From Leptospira adleri (GTDB lineage Bacteria; Spirochaetota; Leptospiria; Leptospirales; Leptospiraceae), in contig NZ_NPDU01000009.1 of the NCBI RefSeq assembly GCF_002811985.1, forward strand, positions 1 to 45,061: DNA of 45,061 nucleotides, given 5' to 3'. Shown one piece after another: positions 10,749-30,409 of the stretch. The notes beneath the pieces were generated by a model that saw only the letters and a program-made list of their open reading frames with translations, did not search any database and was not told the DNA's origin. Numbering within the stretch: the first letter of the stretch is position 1; each line of letters starts with the position of its first letter. The translations under genes were made by a program, and so were the position numbers.

Positions 10749-10952
10749 ATGAAACTGATTCTTTTCATTCTGATGACCTATCTGGTGTATCGTTTTCTTT
10801 CCCGTTTTTTTACAAACCCGAAAGAGAATCCTTCCGCCACACAATGGAAAACGTTTTATACAAACGTTCCTCCCTCTTCCCAACCGCCGCGTGAAAAAGA
10901 CATTTCCGAAAAAGCAAGAGTGATCGACTCCGCTTCCCTCAACGAAAAATGA
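10749..10952 (+). CDS. Small single-span membrane protein
   Basis: A 67-residue protein with one N-terminal hydrophobic segment (MKLILFILMTYLVYRFLSRFF) and a polar, Pro-rich tail. The stop codon overlaps the start of the next gene in ATGA, which suggests translational coupling and supports the frame as real. The segment has no clear signal-peptidase site, so it is more likely an anchor. I recognise no domain. The ATG is preceded by AGAAG. Confidence 0.65.
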   Translation: MKLILFILMTYLVYRFLSRFFTNPKENPSATQWKTFYTNVPPSSQPPREKDISEKARVIDSASLNEK

Positions 10953-11449
10953 AATTCTTCGTTTTATCTTTTAGGACCGCATTCTTTTCCCTGATTTTTA
11001 TCTTTTCGACGTATTGTTTCAAACCTACCGGAGAATTCGGTTGGGCGGTGATGGACGAAGAAAAGTTCAACATCCTCGAAAAGAAAATCATGACCGTGGG
11101 CGAATATACGATCACGCGGGAGAATCTGATTTTTCCGGACGACAAAACCATCCACTACATCTATCGATTTTCAAGAGCGGTTCCCGAAACCGCCGAAACC
11201 TACGTCAGCTTGAGCCGCTTTCAACTTGGATACAACGAACTCGACGTTCTTCGCAAAAGACCGAACCCGATCTCAAAGACCATAGAAGGATCGTTTCAAG
11301 GATTGACTCCCGGCAAATATCTTCTGAAAGTCGCCTACGAAGGGGACGTGATCGACGAGGTGGAATTTTTGGTAAGAACCCCGCAGGGTTCTTTCAGCGA
11401 AGAGGCTTCCTCGCAAGCGGACGACGATATCGAAAAGGCGATGAAGTGA
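10949..11449 (+). CDS. Probable lipoprotein, function unknown
   Basis: A 166-residue protein with a signal segment ending in FSTYCF. The Cys near residue 22 may be lipidated under the relaxed spirochaete lipobox rule, though Tyr at -1 is unusual. The mature part begins KPTGEFGW and shows alternating polar and hydrophobic strands (for example GLTPGKYLLKVAYEGDVIDEVEFLV near 112-136), which suggests a beta-sandwich carried on the cell surface or in the periplasm. It is coupled to the small membrane gene by a 4-base overlap. Its stop is one base away from the stop of the convergent TPR gene, so no terminator fits between them. Confidence 0.75.
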   Translation: MKFFVLSFRTAFFSLIFIFSTYCFKPTGEFGWAVMDEEKFNILEKKIMTVGEYTITRENLIFPDDKTIHYIYRFSRAVPETAETYVSLSRFQLGYNELDVLRKRPNPISKTIEGSFQGLTPGKYLLKVAYEGDVIDEVEFLVRTPQGSFSEEASSQADDDIEKAMK

Positions 11450-11450
11450 T

Positions 11451-13392
<1,942 letters not shown>

Positions 13393-13403
<11 letters not shown>

Positions 13404-13857
13404 TGCTTCCTAACTCGGCCAATTCTTCCGCTCCCAAGATTTTTTCCACGTCGATGATGATGATGAATCGATCGTCTTTTTTGCCGATCCCGGTGATATA
13501 ACGTCCTGAAATTCCTTTTACGGAAGGAGGCGGAGGATTGATGGACTCGGGCGGAAAGAGAACCACGTTAGACACCTTGTCTACGATAATCCCCACCGAA
13601 TGACCTCCGACCTTGACCACGATCGCGCGATCATAAGAAAGCTCCCCTTCTCTCGGTACGGTAAGTTTTACCGCGAGATCCACCATCTTTACGACCTTTC
13701 CCCGAATGTCCATGATCCCAGCGAAGTACGCTTTCGCTTTGGGAATTCGGATTAAATTATCGATCTTGATGATCTCGTCAACCAAGGAAATGGGAATCGC
13801 GTATTCCTCGTCCCCCAAACTGAAAAGGATGTACTGGTGGTCGATTTCGGATGACAT
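13393..13857 (-). CDS. cheW: CheW-like chemotaxis coupling protein
   Basis: The 154-residue protein is a single CheW domain. It contains [16 protein letters not shown] near the N-terminus, [16 protein letters not shown], the conserved loop [17 protein letters not shown] (about residues 45-61), and [13 protein letters not shown]. CheW links methyl-accepting receptors to the kinase CheA in the cytoplasm. GAGGTAA stands just before its ATG. It lies in an operon with a membrane protein gene upstream (8 bases) and the TPR gene downstream (overlapping), away from any other chemotaxis gene in the window. Such stand-alone CheW paralogues are common in Leptospira, so it may serve a distinct array. Confidence 0.93.
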
Positions 13858-13862
13858 GATTT

Positions 13863-14603
<741 letters not shown>

Positions 14604-14618
14604 ACCGATTGTATCGGT
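14604..14618. promoter_or_regulatory. Hairpin abutting the start codon of the cheW-operon membrane gene
   Basis: ACCGAT (14604-14609) and ATCGGT (14613-14618) form a 6-base stem with a 3-base loop, directly before the ATG at 14603. It occupies the place where a ribosome binding site would be, so it could limit translation or be an operator. Being short, it may be chance. Confidence 0.25.
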
Positions 14619-14700
14619 CGATTCGGAAATGGGCTTAACAGTCCTATGATGTCTCTAGCTTGATTCCGGGAATCCCGGAGAAGGAAGGAGGATCTACGGA

Positions 14701-14793
<93 letters not shown>

Positions 14794-14827
14794 TCAGAAC
14801 TCCTTAGATTTCCTTCATGTCAGAAAA

Positions 14828-15889
14828 CTATTCTGTGTACTTTTGTAAAGTTTTATTTTTACGGAGTTCCGCGACTAGGTTTTTGATGTCGCCTACTCCC
14901 GTTTTCGTGCTGATAAAGAGAACGTCTTCCTCTTCGACAACGATCAGATCCTGAACTCCGAGGAGCGCCGTGAATTCTTTTTTTGTCTGAGTGATGTTCC
15001 CGGAAGATTTATGAAAGAGAATCGCGTTCCCTATATGTCTGTTTCCGGAAGAATCACCGGGCATCACCCTTTCCAGAGAAGTCCAAGAGCCCACGTCGTC
15101 CCAACCGAAACTCGCTTCCACCATTCTGATACGGGAACTTTTTTCCATGATCGCGATGTCGACCGGATCGGAAGGAAGAATTTTAAACGCAGCGCCGAGT
15201 TCGCCCGCCTTTTTAAACGGAAATCTTTCTTCGAGAGGTCCGAGAATCTTCGGAGAATACGCTTTAAATTCTTCTAATATTGTGGAAGTCTTCCAGAGAA
15301 AGATCCCCGGGTTCCAGTAAAAATTCTTCTTTTTGATATACTTGAGCGCGGTTTTGACGTCCGGTTTTTCGTAAAAGGATTTCACCGCAAAACAACCGTC
15401 AGTCGATTTTCCGGCTTCGATATAACCGTAACCCACTTCGGGACGGTTCGGTTTGATTCCGAGAAGAACGAGATGATCCTGGGCCTGTTCGATCGCTTTG
15501 GAGATCGTCTTTGTAAACTCTTTGACCGGATTGATCCAAGCGTCCGCGGACAACACGACCTGAATCGGATCTCCGTATTGTTCTTTGAAATAGAGAGAAG
15601 CGAGTGCGATGATCGGTGCAGTGTTTTTTCCTTCGGGTTCGATGATGAAATTCTTTTCGGGAAAATTTTTCTCTTGGGCAAGAATGGATTTTTTCAGACT
15701 CGCGTTGGTTCCTATATAAATGCGGTCGATCGAAGTGATCGTGAGAGCTCTTTCCAAGGTTTCTTTGAGAAGAGTTTTGTTGGAATAAACTTTCTGTAAT
15801 TGTTTCGGCGTGGAAACTCTGGAACGCGGCCAGAAACGTTCTCCCTTGCCTCCGGCCATAATCAATACTACGGGTTTGTCCTGTTTCAT
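14828..15889 (-). CDS. manC: Mannose-1-phosphate guanylyltransferase
   Basis: The 353-residue enzyme should make GDP-mannose from mannose 1-phosphate and GTP, for LPS or other surface glycans. The nucleotidyltransferase signature is at the N-terminus ([15 protein letters not shown] then PKQL, about residues 10-31). [14 protein letters not shown] [10 protein letters not shown] (about 150), FYEKPD (about 173), NPGIFLWK and FGWDDVGSW (about 264-272) are family motifs. It has only the guanylyltransferase part and lacks the C-terminal phosphomannose isomerase cupin of longer bifunctional ManC proteins. The start overlaps the stop of the SPFH gene in ATGA, so it is the last gene of the miaA-hfq-SPFH-manC unit. 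Confidence 0.93.
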   Translation of the reverse strand: MKQDKPVVLIMAGGKGERFWPRSRVSTPKQLQKVYSNKTLLKETLERALTITSIDRIYIGTNASLKKSILAQEKNFPEKNFIIEPEGKNTAPIIALASLYFKEQYGDPIQVVLSADAWINPVKEFTKTISKAIEQAQDHLVLLGIKPNRPEVGYGYIEAGKSTDGCFAVKSFYEKPDVKTALKYIKKKNFYWNPGIFLWKTSTILEEFKAYSPKILGPLEERFPFKKAGELGAAFKILPSDPVDIAIMEKSSRIRMVEASFGWDDVGSWTSLERVMPGDSSGNRHIGNAILFHKSSGNITQTKKEFTALLGVQDLIVVEEEDVLFISTKTGVGDIKNLVAELRKNKTLQKYTE

Positions 15890-16766
15890 TCTACCTCTTT
15901 GGGTCTTTTTACTGCGCCGTTCTTTTTCTTTTTAGAACTCGGAATTTCTCCCAAGATCATTTCCGAAGGAAGAAGAATCACTTCCACGTTTTCGGATAAA
16001 CTTTCATACAGTGCGAATTCTTTCATGTCCGGATTTTTAGTTACGAAGTCTTTCGTTTTTTCCAGACGTTTTAGGAGCGCCGATGTTTTTGCGTCCTCTT
16101 CGATCTTGAGGGCTTCCGCTTTTGAGAGAGCCGCTACGAGCTCGAGTTTTCTTTGCAAAATGAGATTTTGATTTCGATAGATTCCGTTGATGAGATTCGC
16201 TTCCGGGACCTGGAGATCCAAAATTCTTAAACTCATGGTTTTGATCGACTTTTCTTCCGAAAGAAGATCAGCGCCGAGATTGACTTTGATATAGTTTTCC
16301 AGATTGTTTTTGAGAATTGCCGGGTTGTTGAGATATTCTTCGATTTTTTTACGAAGAATAGAATACAATAATTTACTAATATAGTTGCTTATCTTTTCTT
16401 CTCGAATCCCTGCGGTCTCTAAAAATTCGGGAACCCCCTGCCCGTCGAGGGAATATCTCGCTTCGAGTTTGACCTTGATCTTTCCTTCGGGAGAAGTTTC
16501 CGGAAAAAGCCCGGAAGAAAGGTCAACGCTGAGATTTACGTTTGAAACTCGGTTTGCCCGGGAAAAACGAAGAACCTGAAACTTCCAGGGGAGAAGCGTC
16601 TTCCATTCAAAGACATAGCCGGGTCCGCCGGTATATTCTAAGATTTCCTCTGAACCGTCCACGACGAGAAGCGCGTCCCCCTCTTTGAGGGGGATCAGAC
16701 AAAAATAGAGAAGAGTTGCAAATAGTCCCGGAATGAGAATCCAGAACAGTTTCATCCAAAATCGCA

Positions 16767-16767
<1 letters not shown>
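15886..16767 (-). CDS. SPFH/band 7 membrane protein (HflK/HflC-like)
   Basis: A 293-residue protein with one N-terminal membrane segment ([19 protein letters not shown], about 9-27) and an SPFH-type domain (about 30-200). The opening KEGDALLVV and a C-terminal helical region rich in Ala/Lys/Glu ([20 protein letters not shown], about 213-232) are typical of HflC, HflK and prohibitin relatives, which form rings that control membrane proteases such as FtsH. The gene directly follows hfq (start and stop share bases in TAATG), which mirrors the enterobacterial hfq-hflX-hflK-hflC order. Only one SPFH gene is present and hflX is absent, so the HflC role is an inference. Confidence 0.82.
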
Positions 16768-17924
<1,157 letters not shown>

Positions 17925-17934
17925 GGAAGAAAGA

Positions 17935-18402
17935 TTACTCTTCGGTTTCTTCCGCCTCTTCCTCTTCTTCCAAAGCCTCTTCGAGAGGTTCTTCGACGAA
18001 TTCCAAATCCTCGTCTTCGGCGATTGCATCGTCGTCGATGATTTCTTCCTCTTCGACCACTCTAGGACGAACGGTTCGAGTACGGGTTACCGGACGTTTG
18101 TTTTGATCCGCCCCGCATTTAGGACAGATTTTTTCTTCTTTATTGAGGTCGTAAAATTTCGTGGAACAGGTATGACAGGTCCATTTTTTTCCGAGAGGAT
18201 TGAGAGCAACACCCTTGGATCCCGGAGTTTTTTTTGCACCGGTCGACTTGGAAGCCGGACTCGAAAGAGCCTTTTTGATTATTTCTTCTTTCTTCTTGGT
18301 CGAAGCAGGAGCTTTTTTGGGCGCGGCTTTTTTTGCCGAAGCCTTTTTTTTAGCCGCGGCCGAGACAGTTTTTTTGGAAGTAGTCTTCTTACTGGTTGCC
18401 AT
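17935..18402 (-). CDS. FYDLN acid domain protein (TIGR02300-like)
   Basis: A 155-residue protein with three parts. The N-terminus (about 1-60) is Lys/Ala/Ser-rich, like histone H1 tails ([11 protein letters not shown], then [16 protein letters not shown]). The middle is a zinc-ribbon motif, [20 protein letters not shown] with Cys-x2-Cys and Cys-x2-Cys, which defines the FYDLN acid family. The C-terminus is a long Glu/Asp run. The start chosen is the ATG at 18402 (MATSKK). A TTG at 18441 would add 13 residues with poor composition. The family has no established function. Its basic and acidic ends suggest nucleic acid or protein binding. It lies 10 bases upstream of miaA. Confidence 0.85.
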   Translation of the reverse strand: MATSKKTTSKKTVSAAAKKKASAKKAAPKKAPASTKKKEEIIKKALSSPASKSTGAKKTPGSKGVALNPLGKKWTCHTCSTKFYDLNKEEKICPKCGADQNKRPVTRTRTVRPRVVEEEEIIDDDAIAEDEDLEFVEEPLEEALEEEEEAEETEE

Positions 18403-18867
18403 CGGAATTGACCATGCTCTGCGAGAGGTATTCACGTTCAAGCAGAAATATTATTATTCTCCGTCCCCTGAGAATCGGATCCTTTGCTCGCATAAATCTT
18501 AGATCTCAAGATGAATCTGTCGGAACTACGACCCTTCGTAAAATCTTCGCGCCCCGCCCTGTTTTGGGTGGAGGGGCGGGTGGTGGAAGTTTCGGAGGAC
18601 TTTTCTCTATCACAAAATTCTAATTTTGCAAACAAAAAGCCTTTCTGTGGGAACTCCTACAAAACCCCAATCTTGGACGATTCTCGTTCGAGTCACTTTC
18701 AACTCGCGAGTAAAGATGCCAACTCGGACGGGGCGCAACCCTAACCGATTTTCAGAATAATTGCAAGGAAAGAATCCTCTTAAATACGGTTTTTTTTCAA
18801 TTCCCAGAATGAACCAAATCCTCTTTTTAGCAAAAGAACCCCATTCTTTTCGCCTTAGGAGAATCCG
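18403..18867. repeat. Divergent intergenic region with composite repeat
   Basis: No gene is visible in these 465 bases between the miaA operon (minus) and pdxJ (plus). Two copies of the 14-base near-palindrome lie at 18519-18532 (GTCGGAACTACGAC) and 18647-18660 (GTGGGAACTCCTAC). Between them are CGTAAAA then CGCGCCC, a GC-rich hairpin (CCCGCCC with GGGCGGG), and TTTTCTCTATCACA before AAATTC. The layout matches that of 5891-6064. Promoters for both directions must lie in or around this repeat. Confidence 0.55.
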
Positions 18868-19591
18868 TTGAAAACAAAACTCAGCGTAAATATCAATAAA
18901 GTCGCAACTCTACGAAATTCCAGAGGCGGCGATATTCCCAATCTCGTCCACTTTGCGGAATTGGTTCTCAAAGCCGGGGCCGAGGGAATCACGGTGCATC
19001 CGAGAGAAGACGAAAGACATATCCGCAAGGACGACGTCTTTGCTCTAAAAGAATTTATCACGAACTACAATCGAAAAAATAATGCCTCGATCGAATACAA
19101 TATCGAAGGAGAACCTTCTTCCCGTTTTATCGATCTCGCGCTCGCCGCCAAACCGGATCAGGCGACCTTGGTTCCGGTCACGCCGGGTGAAATCACCTCG
19201 GATCACGGATTCGATTTCAAAAAAGATTTGGAAACCATTCAAGAATATTCTAAAATTCTTAAGAAGGAAAGAATCAGAACCGCTCTCTTTGTGGACACGG
19301 ATTTGGAAAATCTAAAACTCGCCTCTCTTGCCGGCGCGGATCGTGTGGAATTCTACACAGGACCGTTTGCCGAAGAATTCGATCTTTCGCCCGAGGCCGG
19401 AAAAATTTCTTTTGAAACGTTGTATGTTCCCGCCGCAAAGGAAATTCTCTCCCAGAAGATAGGAATCAACGCAGGCCACGATTTGGATCGACACAATCTC
19501 CGGACTTTTTCCAAACTTCCGGGTCTTCTGGAAGTTTCGATCGGGCACCGCCTGATCTCCTATGCGCTGGAAGTCGGAATCGACAAAAGCG

Positions 19592-19620
<29 letters not shown>
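18868..19620 (+). CDS. pdxJ: Pyridoxine 5'-phosphate synthase
   Basis: The 250-residue TIM-barrel enzyme joins 1-deoxyxylulose 5-phosphate and 3-amino-2-oxopropyl phosphate to make pyridoxine 5'-phosphate, the last step of the DXP-dependent vitamin B6 route. Family stretches include [17 protein letters not shown] at the start, [16 protein letters not shown] (about 38-53), [21 protein letters not shown] (about 97-110), VEFYTGPFA, and GINAGHDL then IGHRLI near the end. It starts at TTG (18868) behind TAGGAG with seven-base spacing. No ATG fits better. It converges with the lipoprotein gene at 19592, overlapping it by 29 bases. Confidence 0.95.
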
Positions 19621-20572
<952 letters not shown>

Positions 20573-20576
20573 GAGT

Positions 20577-22394
<1,818 letters not shown>

Positions 22395-22395
22395 T

Positions 22396-23994
<1,599 letters not shown>

Positions 23995-24507
23995 TTGTCA
24001 CTGGATCGAATTTTGTGAAGTCGATTTCTCCGGTCCAAAATGAAACTTTCCCTTTTGAGTATTTCCCAAATGTAGGAACTCCCATACGAACGGAGCGACA
24101 ATCAGTCGATTCAGAAACGTCGAATGCGGAATGTGGGAACTGCAGCATTTCTTATCAATTGACACAGTGTTGCAAGTAGTCTTTTCGACTTGTTACAAAC
24201 CTTCCTTTTGTCAGAATCTAAATTCAAATCCGTTTGCAGGCAATTTTCACCAACGACTCGTTTGTCGGAATAAGGAAGATTCAACTTTTATTTTAAGAAA
24301 AAAAATTCGGAACTTCGAACTTTATCTTAAAAAAAGATGATTTTTTTTTGTAAACAAAACGGCTCCCGGTCGTTTTGGACAAAAAAATAAACGAAGATAA
24401 GAAACTTTCAGGGCTTAATTTCGCAAAAAGCGCAAACAAACACGAAGCGAGACCGCAATCGTATCAAAGAAATATTCTAAAAATAGAATATTCTAAAATT
24501 CAAGTCC
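23995..24507. repeat. Intergenic stretch with degenerate near-palindromes, no gene
   Basis: About 510 bases between nadB and the convergent barrel gene, without a supported gene. It holds two degenerate copies of the 14-base element at 24072-24085 (GTAGGAACTCCCAT) and 24133-24146 (GTGGGAACTGCAGC). The rest is A/T-rich. An AT-rich hairpin near its right end is listed separately. Confidence 0.4.
24471..24492 (-). terminator. AT-rich hairpin after the barrel gene
   Basis: AATATTCTA (24471-24479) pairs perfectly with TAGAATATT (24484-24492) across a 4-base loop, 16 bases past the stop of the barrel gene at 24508. The stem has only one G-C pair per arm side and the tail is weak (TCTTTG on the minus strand), so it may be a poor terminator or just a palindrome. 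Confidence 0.3.
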
Positions 24508-26031
<1,524 letters not shown>

Positions 26032-26129
26032 ATAACACCAAGAAGATTACGAATTTCTAACCAACCCTTTTTGGCTGTCAAACTGAATATGAGATAATAC
26101 TCACATTTAAAAATAAGAAGAAAGAGAAA

Positions 26130-26163
26130 TTTCTCCCGAGTTTTTGTCTGTTCTCGGGAGAAA
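26130..26163 (-). terminator. Rho-independent terminator after the DUF1566 lipoprotein gene
   Basis: An 11-base perfect stem, TTTCTCCCGAG (26130-26140) with CTCGGGAGAAA (26153-26163), closes a 12-base loop. On the minus strand it begins 14 bases after the stop of the lipoprotein gene, and the following sequence is T-rich (TTTCTCTTTCTTCTTATTTTT in pieces). It should separate that gene from the next barrel gene. Confidence 0.75.
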
Positions 26164-26177
26164 GGAGAATGCGGAAA

Positions 26178-26861
26178 TTAAGGAAGATTCCTTACGCAAC
26201 GAACAAAGTATCTGCTCGTCTTAGTAAAACCGGTCTCGTCGCCGAAATGGGTAGCAGCAAAATTCACGGCCCGAGCGGTGTCCACCGTGCTCTCTTTCGC
26301 CCAAGAACTCCAGTAGTTATCTTCCACCGTATTCGGAAATTTAATCAGAAGAGAATTCAAACTTCCGGAAGCGGTTAGCGCCTTTAACTCGGGAAAAGAA
26401 GGAACTCTCCAATCGGAATGTCCTCCCGTGCGATCTTGATTGCAGGAGGTGAAAGCCTCGCTGGTTCCCGTAAATCCGGGAGTTTGCCCGACGAGCACGG
26501 ACGGAAGCGAGATCGTGTTACAATCGTTCAAGTTGAGGGAACAATATTGAAGCAAGGTAGCTCCGAATCTTCCGATCACCGTAGAAGTATTGTTGATTCC
26601 TTCGCAGTCATAGGTGCCGTTTGCGCCGACTCTTAAGACCTGCCCCTGAGAACAGATCTTCCACATGAGACCGGTCGTCGAGTTGCTTACGGTCCCCGAC
26701 GCAGGGTCCGCGATATACGGATTGAAAAATAACATCCCCGCGAGCAAAACTTTCGCGTCTTCGTTGATAAAGCCCAGAGTCGTATCGTCCGGTTTTTCTT
26801 CACAATTGGCGAAGAAAGAAAGTGCAATACTGAGTATTAGAATATTCTTATATTTTTTCAT
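26178..26861 (-). CDS. DUF1566 (Lcl C-terminal) lipoprotein
   Basis: A 227-residue protein with a lipoprotein signal ([10 protein letters not shown], Cys near residue 20). The C-terminal part is a DUF1566 domain: [12 protein letters not shown] (about 64-75), a middle with paired cysteines, [13 protein letters not shown] (about 156-168), then [10 protein letters not shown] and a terminal [12 protein letters not shown]1566 domains occur in many surface lipoproteins and are often adhesion or binding modules. The gene follows the upstream barrel gene by seven bases with AGGAAATC just before the ATG, so the two form one operon, ended by a strong terminator. The protein may be the surface-exposed partner of the barrel. 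That is inferred from the order alone. Confidence 0.85.
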   Translation of the reverse strand: MKKYKNILILSIALSFFANCEEKPDDTTLGFINEDAKVLLAGMLFFNPYIADPASGTVSNSTTGLMWKICSQGQVLRVGANGTYDCEGINNTSTVIGRFGATLLQYCSLNLNDCNTISLPSVLVGQTPGFTGTSEAFTSCNQDRTGGHSDWRVPSFPELKALTASGSLNSLLIKFPNTVEDNYWSSWAKESTVDTARAVNFAATHFGDETGFTKTSRYFVRCVRNLP

Positions 26862-26868
26862 GATTTCC

Positions 26869-28416
26869 TCAGAATATGTGGTTAAAGTTCATAAATATTT
26901 GTTTGTCTTCTTTGGAAACCGCGTAGTCCAACATCAGGATCGTACTCTGATTCCAAGCGATTCTAAATCCCAAACCTCGGGAATATTTGTAATCCTTTAA
27001 ACCGACGTTGTGTTCGTCGTCCCAAACCCGACCAAAGTCCACAAATGGAACCAAGTTCAAAGCAAAGTGCTGACCGGCTACGTTAAAATCGAAAAACTTC
27101 CAACGTAATTCCAAGTTTCCCCAACCCATAGCCTTGCCGGAAAAACGATCCTGTTTGTAACCGCGCAGGGTTCTAAGTCCGCCGAGACCGGTGATACCGC
27201 CCTCCGTGGACCAAAGGTTTCTATATTCGAAAAAGGGAGCGTCGCCGTCCGTCATTCCGAAAGCGCCTCGGCCGGCGATGACAAGTTTATCAAAAACTTT
27301 CGGGAAAGGACTGTAGAAAAATTTCATCTGCGTAAAGTATTTGGAATATTGGAAATCGGACCCGAGAGCCTTGGCCACTTTTTCATACGTCGCTTCCACA
27401 AAGATCCCTCTGTTCGGATCGGGTTCTAAGTCTCTCGTATCCAAAACGAGACCGAAACGTACAGAGTTTACATTTCCTCCGTTCGCTCCGATGATTTTTC
27501 CGGCTTCCGCGTCTTCGGTAACTTTTGTTTTTCCAGTAGGAGCCATGCCCGAATTACTGAAAGGTGTGCCTTCCGTGAGAGGATCCGTGCTCTTTACGAA
27601 TTGGCCGTCGAAGGTTTTGATGATGTTTTGAGATACTCTCACACCGGCCACCATACGGACCAAACCTCCGAAGAAGTTTCGTTCCCCGCTCATGTTTGCC
27701 TGAGGAGAACGGATATCGTAACGATTGTACATTCTATCCGTTACGCGAAACGCGTCGTTCGCCGGCAATCCAGAATAACTATTTCCTTGAAATTCCACCG
27801 GATCTCCGGGGCCGCCCGGTCTCGTAAAATAAATGTTCTGTTCGCGAGAATGGTAAGTAGAGTTTCTTACGATTTCACCGCCGGGTTGATTTCTTTCCTG
27901 ATAAGAAAGAGGCTGGAGGGATTTTTCTCCGATTCCGTAATAAAGTGTGTTCGGATTCGTATCGTAGATCAAATCCCCGCGCAATCTCCACTGAGAATCG
28001 AAAACGTAAGGGGCGTCAAAGCTGACGTCTTGATACTGCCTGTTCTTAGTCGTATTAAAATATTGCGCAAACATTCTAAAACGATACGGGGTATATTCGA
28101 AAAACGGATCCGATTTCTTACCGTTGTTGATCAAAAAGACACGAATCCCGTAACCGACCCCGACGTTCGGATCGGAGTTCAAAAGAGGAAGACCCGTTGG
28201 AAACCAGCCTTCCTTTTTTTTACAGATATCTTCGGGTCTAAGACGTCTCATTTCCGAGATTTCAAAGGGTAAATCCGTTCTCGGTTTCCTCGAACTATAG
28301 TCGACAAAGGCCAGCTTGGAACAATCCTCTTTGTCTTGTCCAAACACAGTCCCCGTGGTTACGGGCAGAATGAATAGACATACTGCAATGCTTACGATTT
28401 TCAGAAAATTCTTCAT
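26869..28416 (-). CDS. Omp85-type outer membrane barrel, paralogue 1
   Basis: A 515-residue outer membrane protein close to the product of 24508-26031. It has a signal peptide ([20 protein letters not shown]), then about 50 residues with [18 protein letters not shown], and a barrel ending in FMNFNHIF. The loop motif [18 protein letters not shown] is shared with its paralogue. The frame extends upstream to 28467, but the ATG at 28416 has AGGAACTCC just before it and gives a proper signal peptide. POTRA domains are absent. The DUF1566 lipoprotein gene follows in the same operon. Confidence 0.85.
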   Translation of the reverse strand: MKNFLKIVSIAVCLFILPVTTGTVFGQDKEDCSKLAFVDYSSRKPRTDLPFEISEMRRLRPEDICKKKEGWFPTGLPLLNSDPNVGVGYGIRVFLINNGKKSDPFFEYTPYRFRMFAQYFNTTKNRQYQDVSFDAPYVFDSQWRLRGDLIYDTNPNTLYYGIGEKSLQPLSYQERNQPGGEIVRNSTYHSREQNIYFTRPGGPGDPVEFQGNSYSGLPANDAFRVTDRMYNRYDIRSPQANMSGERNFFGGLVRMVAGVRVSQNIIKTFDGQFVKSTDPLTEGTPFSNSGMAPTGKTKVTEDAEAGKIIGANGGNVNSVRFGLVLDTRDLEPDPNRGIFVEATYEKVAKALGSDFQYSKYFTQMKFFYSPFPKVFDKLVIAGRGAFGMTDGDAPFFEYRNLWSTEGGITGLGGLRTLRGYKQDRFSGKAMGWGNLELRWKFFDFNVAGQHFALNLVPFVDFGRVWDDEHNVGLKDYKYSRGLGFRIAWNQSTILMLDYAVSKEDKQIFMNFNHIF

Positions 28417-29099
28417 GGAGTTCCTGTTTCTATATTTCAGATCAAAACGGAAACTGTTTGCACGCATACTGTCAATAGGATTTTTCCAAGAATTTGGAAA
28501 TACGTTAGGAAATCTTAGGTCTTAACTCCCTTTTTTATAACATTCGGTATAATATTTTGATAGAATAGGAAGCGATCGTATGACGTTTCGATTTCAATCG
28601 TATCTCGATTTTAATCGGGAAGAATCGAGCCTTCCCAAGATCAAAGAATTTTTTATAAGAGATTCGTTGATTCCGTAAGAGATTTTTTTGTAGAATCGAT
28701 GTTCTTACGCGCTTCTTTATCGATGGTTACAAATGAAGAACAAGAAAACAAATGATTTCTTAGATCGTTCGGATGAAAAATACAAGCCGATCCGAGACGA
28801 AACCGAATTCTTAAAAAACTCTTTCTCAAATCTACAACGCTCAATTCTGAATTCTTCTTAAAAAAAGAAAATAAAGAAAAGATCGGCGAACTTGAGGTCG
28901 CGACCTTTCCGGTCATTTTCTTAAAGACAAAAAGTACGTTCCATCCGAAAGAAAAAATCGTAAGAAATGAATTCGGTCGATTCTTTGTCGTTCATTCCGA
29001 CGGAGCGTTCATTCTTACCTCGCTTTTCTTTTCAACGGTCTAAGCGATAAGAATTCGATTTCTTCTTTCACGCTAAAGAAGCAAAGCCGCGGAGCAAAA
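28417..29099. other. Intergenic region with possible gene remnant
   Basis: Between the barrel gene and doxX-like gene lie 683 bases without a clear gene. On the plus strand three short frames follow one another: 28580-28678 (32 codons), 28733-28861 (42 codons, MKNKKTNDF...) and an ATG-less frame at 28777-29043 whose end reads ELEVATFPVIFLKT then RNEFGRFFVVHSDGAFILT. The last has protein-like composition. Together they may be a decayed gene with frameshifts, but I recognise no family. The region also holds a 17-base sequence repeated at 44572-44588. Confidence 0.3.
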
Positions 29100-29582
29100 A
29101 TGAATCTCATAAGAACCTTTTTAAAAATCGAAGATACGGATAACCGTTTGAACATCTTGATAAGAATCCTAGCGGGCGGAGTTTTTCTTTGGGAAGGAAT
29201 CATCAAATTTCTCTTTGTAAATCAAGGCGCCGGAAGATTTGCAAAACTAGGATTTGCAAATTCGGAACTCGTCGCGGGAGGAATCGGAGCCATAGAAATC
29301 GTAGGAGGCATTTCTTTGATTTTAGGATTAGCCACAAAACAATGGTCGATCGTTTTTATCGTAGAAATGATCGTCGCGATGATACTCACAAAAATTCCAT
29401 TGTATTTAGGAACATCGCCTCTCGCGCCGCCGCCTTCGCCTCCCGTAATCGGAATCTGGGCGGTGCTTCATGAAATCAGGTCCGAATTCTCCCAACTTCT
29501 GAGTTGTATCTTTCTATTTCTAGCCGGTCCCGGAAAATTCTCCGTGGATGGATTCCGCAAGGCTCGGGAGAAAAACGTTTAA
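29100..29582 (+). CDS. DoxX family membrane protein
   Basis: The 160-residue protein has four membrane segments, as in DoxX. The first holds RILAGGVFLWEGIIKFLF (about 22-39). Next is GGIGAIEIVGGISLILGLA (about 60-78), then a segment around IVFIVEMIVAMILTKIPLYLG. The fourth is near the end (LLSCIFLFLAGPG). The GxxxEIxGG pattern is typical of the family. DoxX proteins are small integral membrane proteins with roles in sulfur or redox stress in some bacteria, unknown here. The ATG at 29100 has GGAGC upstream. It converges with the M23 peptidase gene, with six bases between stops. Confidence 0.85.
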   Translation: MNLIRTFLKIEDTDNRLNILIRILAGGVFLWEGIIKFLFVNQGAGRFAKLGFANSELVAGGIGAIEIVGGISLILGLATKQWSIVFIVEMIVAMILTKIPLYLGTSPLAPPPSPPVIGIWAVLHEIRSEFSQLLSCIFLFLAGPGKFSVDGFRKAREKNV

Positions 29583-29588
29583 CAAAAG

Positions 29589-30263
29589 TTAGACGGGCTT
29601 GCGCTTTGCGCGTTTTGGAAATCTTCGATTGGCTCGGATGAATTCTTTCGGATTGAGATAACCTTCGAGTTCCTTTCCGTATCCGCCTCCGGTGGGAAGA
29701 AAGAAATCTTCTCGAAGTTCAAAATGAAGATGAGGTCCGTAACGCCGATTTGCGTCTCCGATCTTTCCGATACGATCTCCTTTTCGAACCCGATCCCCTT
29801 TTTGTACGGACATTTTCGAAAGATGCGCATACAAAGAATTGATCCACCTTCCGTCGGGAAGTCGATGCGAAACGACGATCACGTTTCCCCAACCGGGCCC
29901 CTCTTCTCTTGCGAACTTGACAACCCCGTTGGAAACCGAATACACCGGATCCCCGTAGTCGTTTCGACCGATCGCGTTCCAATCTTCTCCAAGATGGAAA
30001 TTTTTTCCGAAAGGTTGTTTGTCCACGTAACCCTTCGCGTTCGGGGCACCGACAGGAAAATCAAATCCGTCGGAAATAAAATCGGAATGGTTTGAAAAAA
30101 ATTCTTCGACGGATTGAAAGGAAAGTTCTTCTTCCGATGGAGACGCAAAAAGCGATTCTTTTTTATTTTCAAAAATAGGAATCGAAATAAGAAGAATCGA
30201 CAGAATTCCCCGGCCGACGATTCCAAGACGGACTTTCGGAAATTTTTGAAAATAGAACGTCAT
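29589..30263 (-). CDS. M23 (LytM-type) metallopeptidase
   Basis: The product is a LytM-domain protein of about 224 residues. An N-terminal hydrophobic segment (VRLGIVGRGILSILLISIPIF) should export or anchor it. The catalytic domain (about 75-200) has the zinc-binding motif FHLGEDWNA (His-x3-Asp) and later HLHFELRED (His-x-His). The second half includes GNVIVVSHRLPDGR and the KGDRVRKGDRIGKIGD repeats of lysostaphin-like folds. It should cut peptide cross-links of peptidoglycan, or act as an amidase activator if inactive. The metal ligands appear intact. The ATG at 30263 is preferred over a TTG four codons upstream. Confidence 0.9.
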   Translation of the reverse strand: MTFYFQKFPKVRLGIVGRGILSILLISIPIFENKKESLFASPSEEELSFQSVEEFFSNHSDFISDGFDFPVGAPNAKGYVDKQPFGKNFHLGEDWNAIGRNDYGDPVYSVSNGVVKFAREEGPGWGNVIVVSHRLPDGRWINSLYAHLSKMSVQKGDRVRKGDRIGKIGDANRRYGPHLHFELREDFFLPTGGGYGKELEGYLNPKEFIRANRRFPKRAKRKPV

Positions 30264-30409
30264 CGAAGAACACAAATTGGATTCTATCTTTAGAAATCAA
30301 GATTCTTCTTCTTATTTGCATTTTGTTTCGAATTCGATTTTGATATGAATTTATTTCCCAAAGCCTTCCGGAATTCGTTTCAATAGGACTTCAACGGAAC
30401 CGATCGTTA

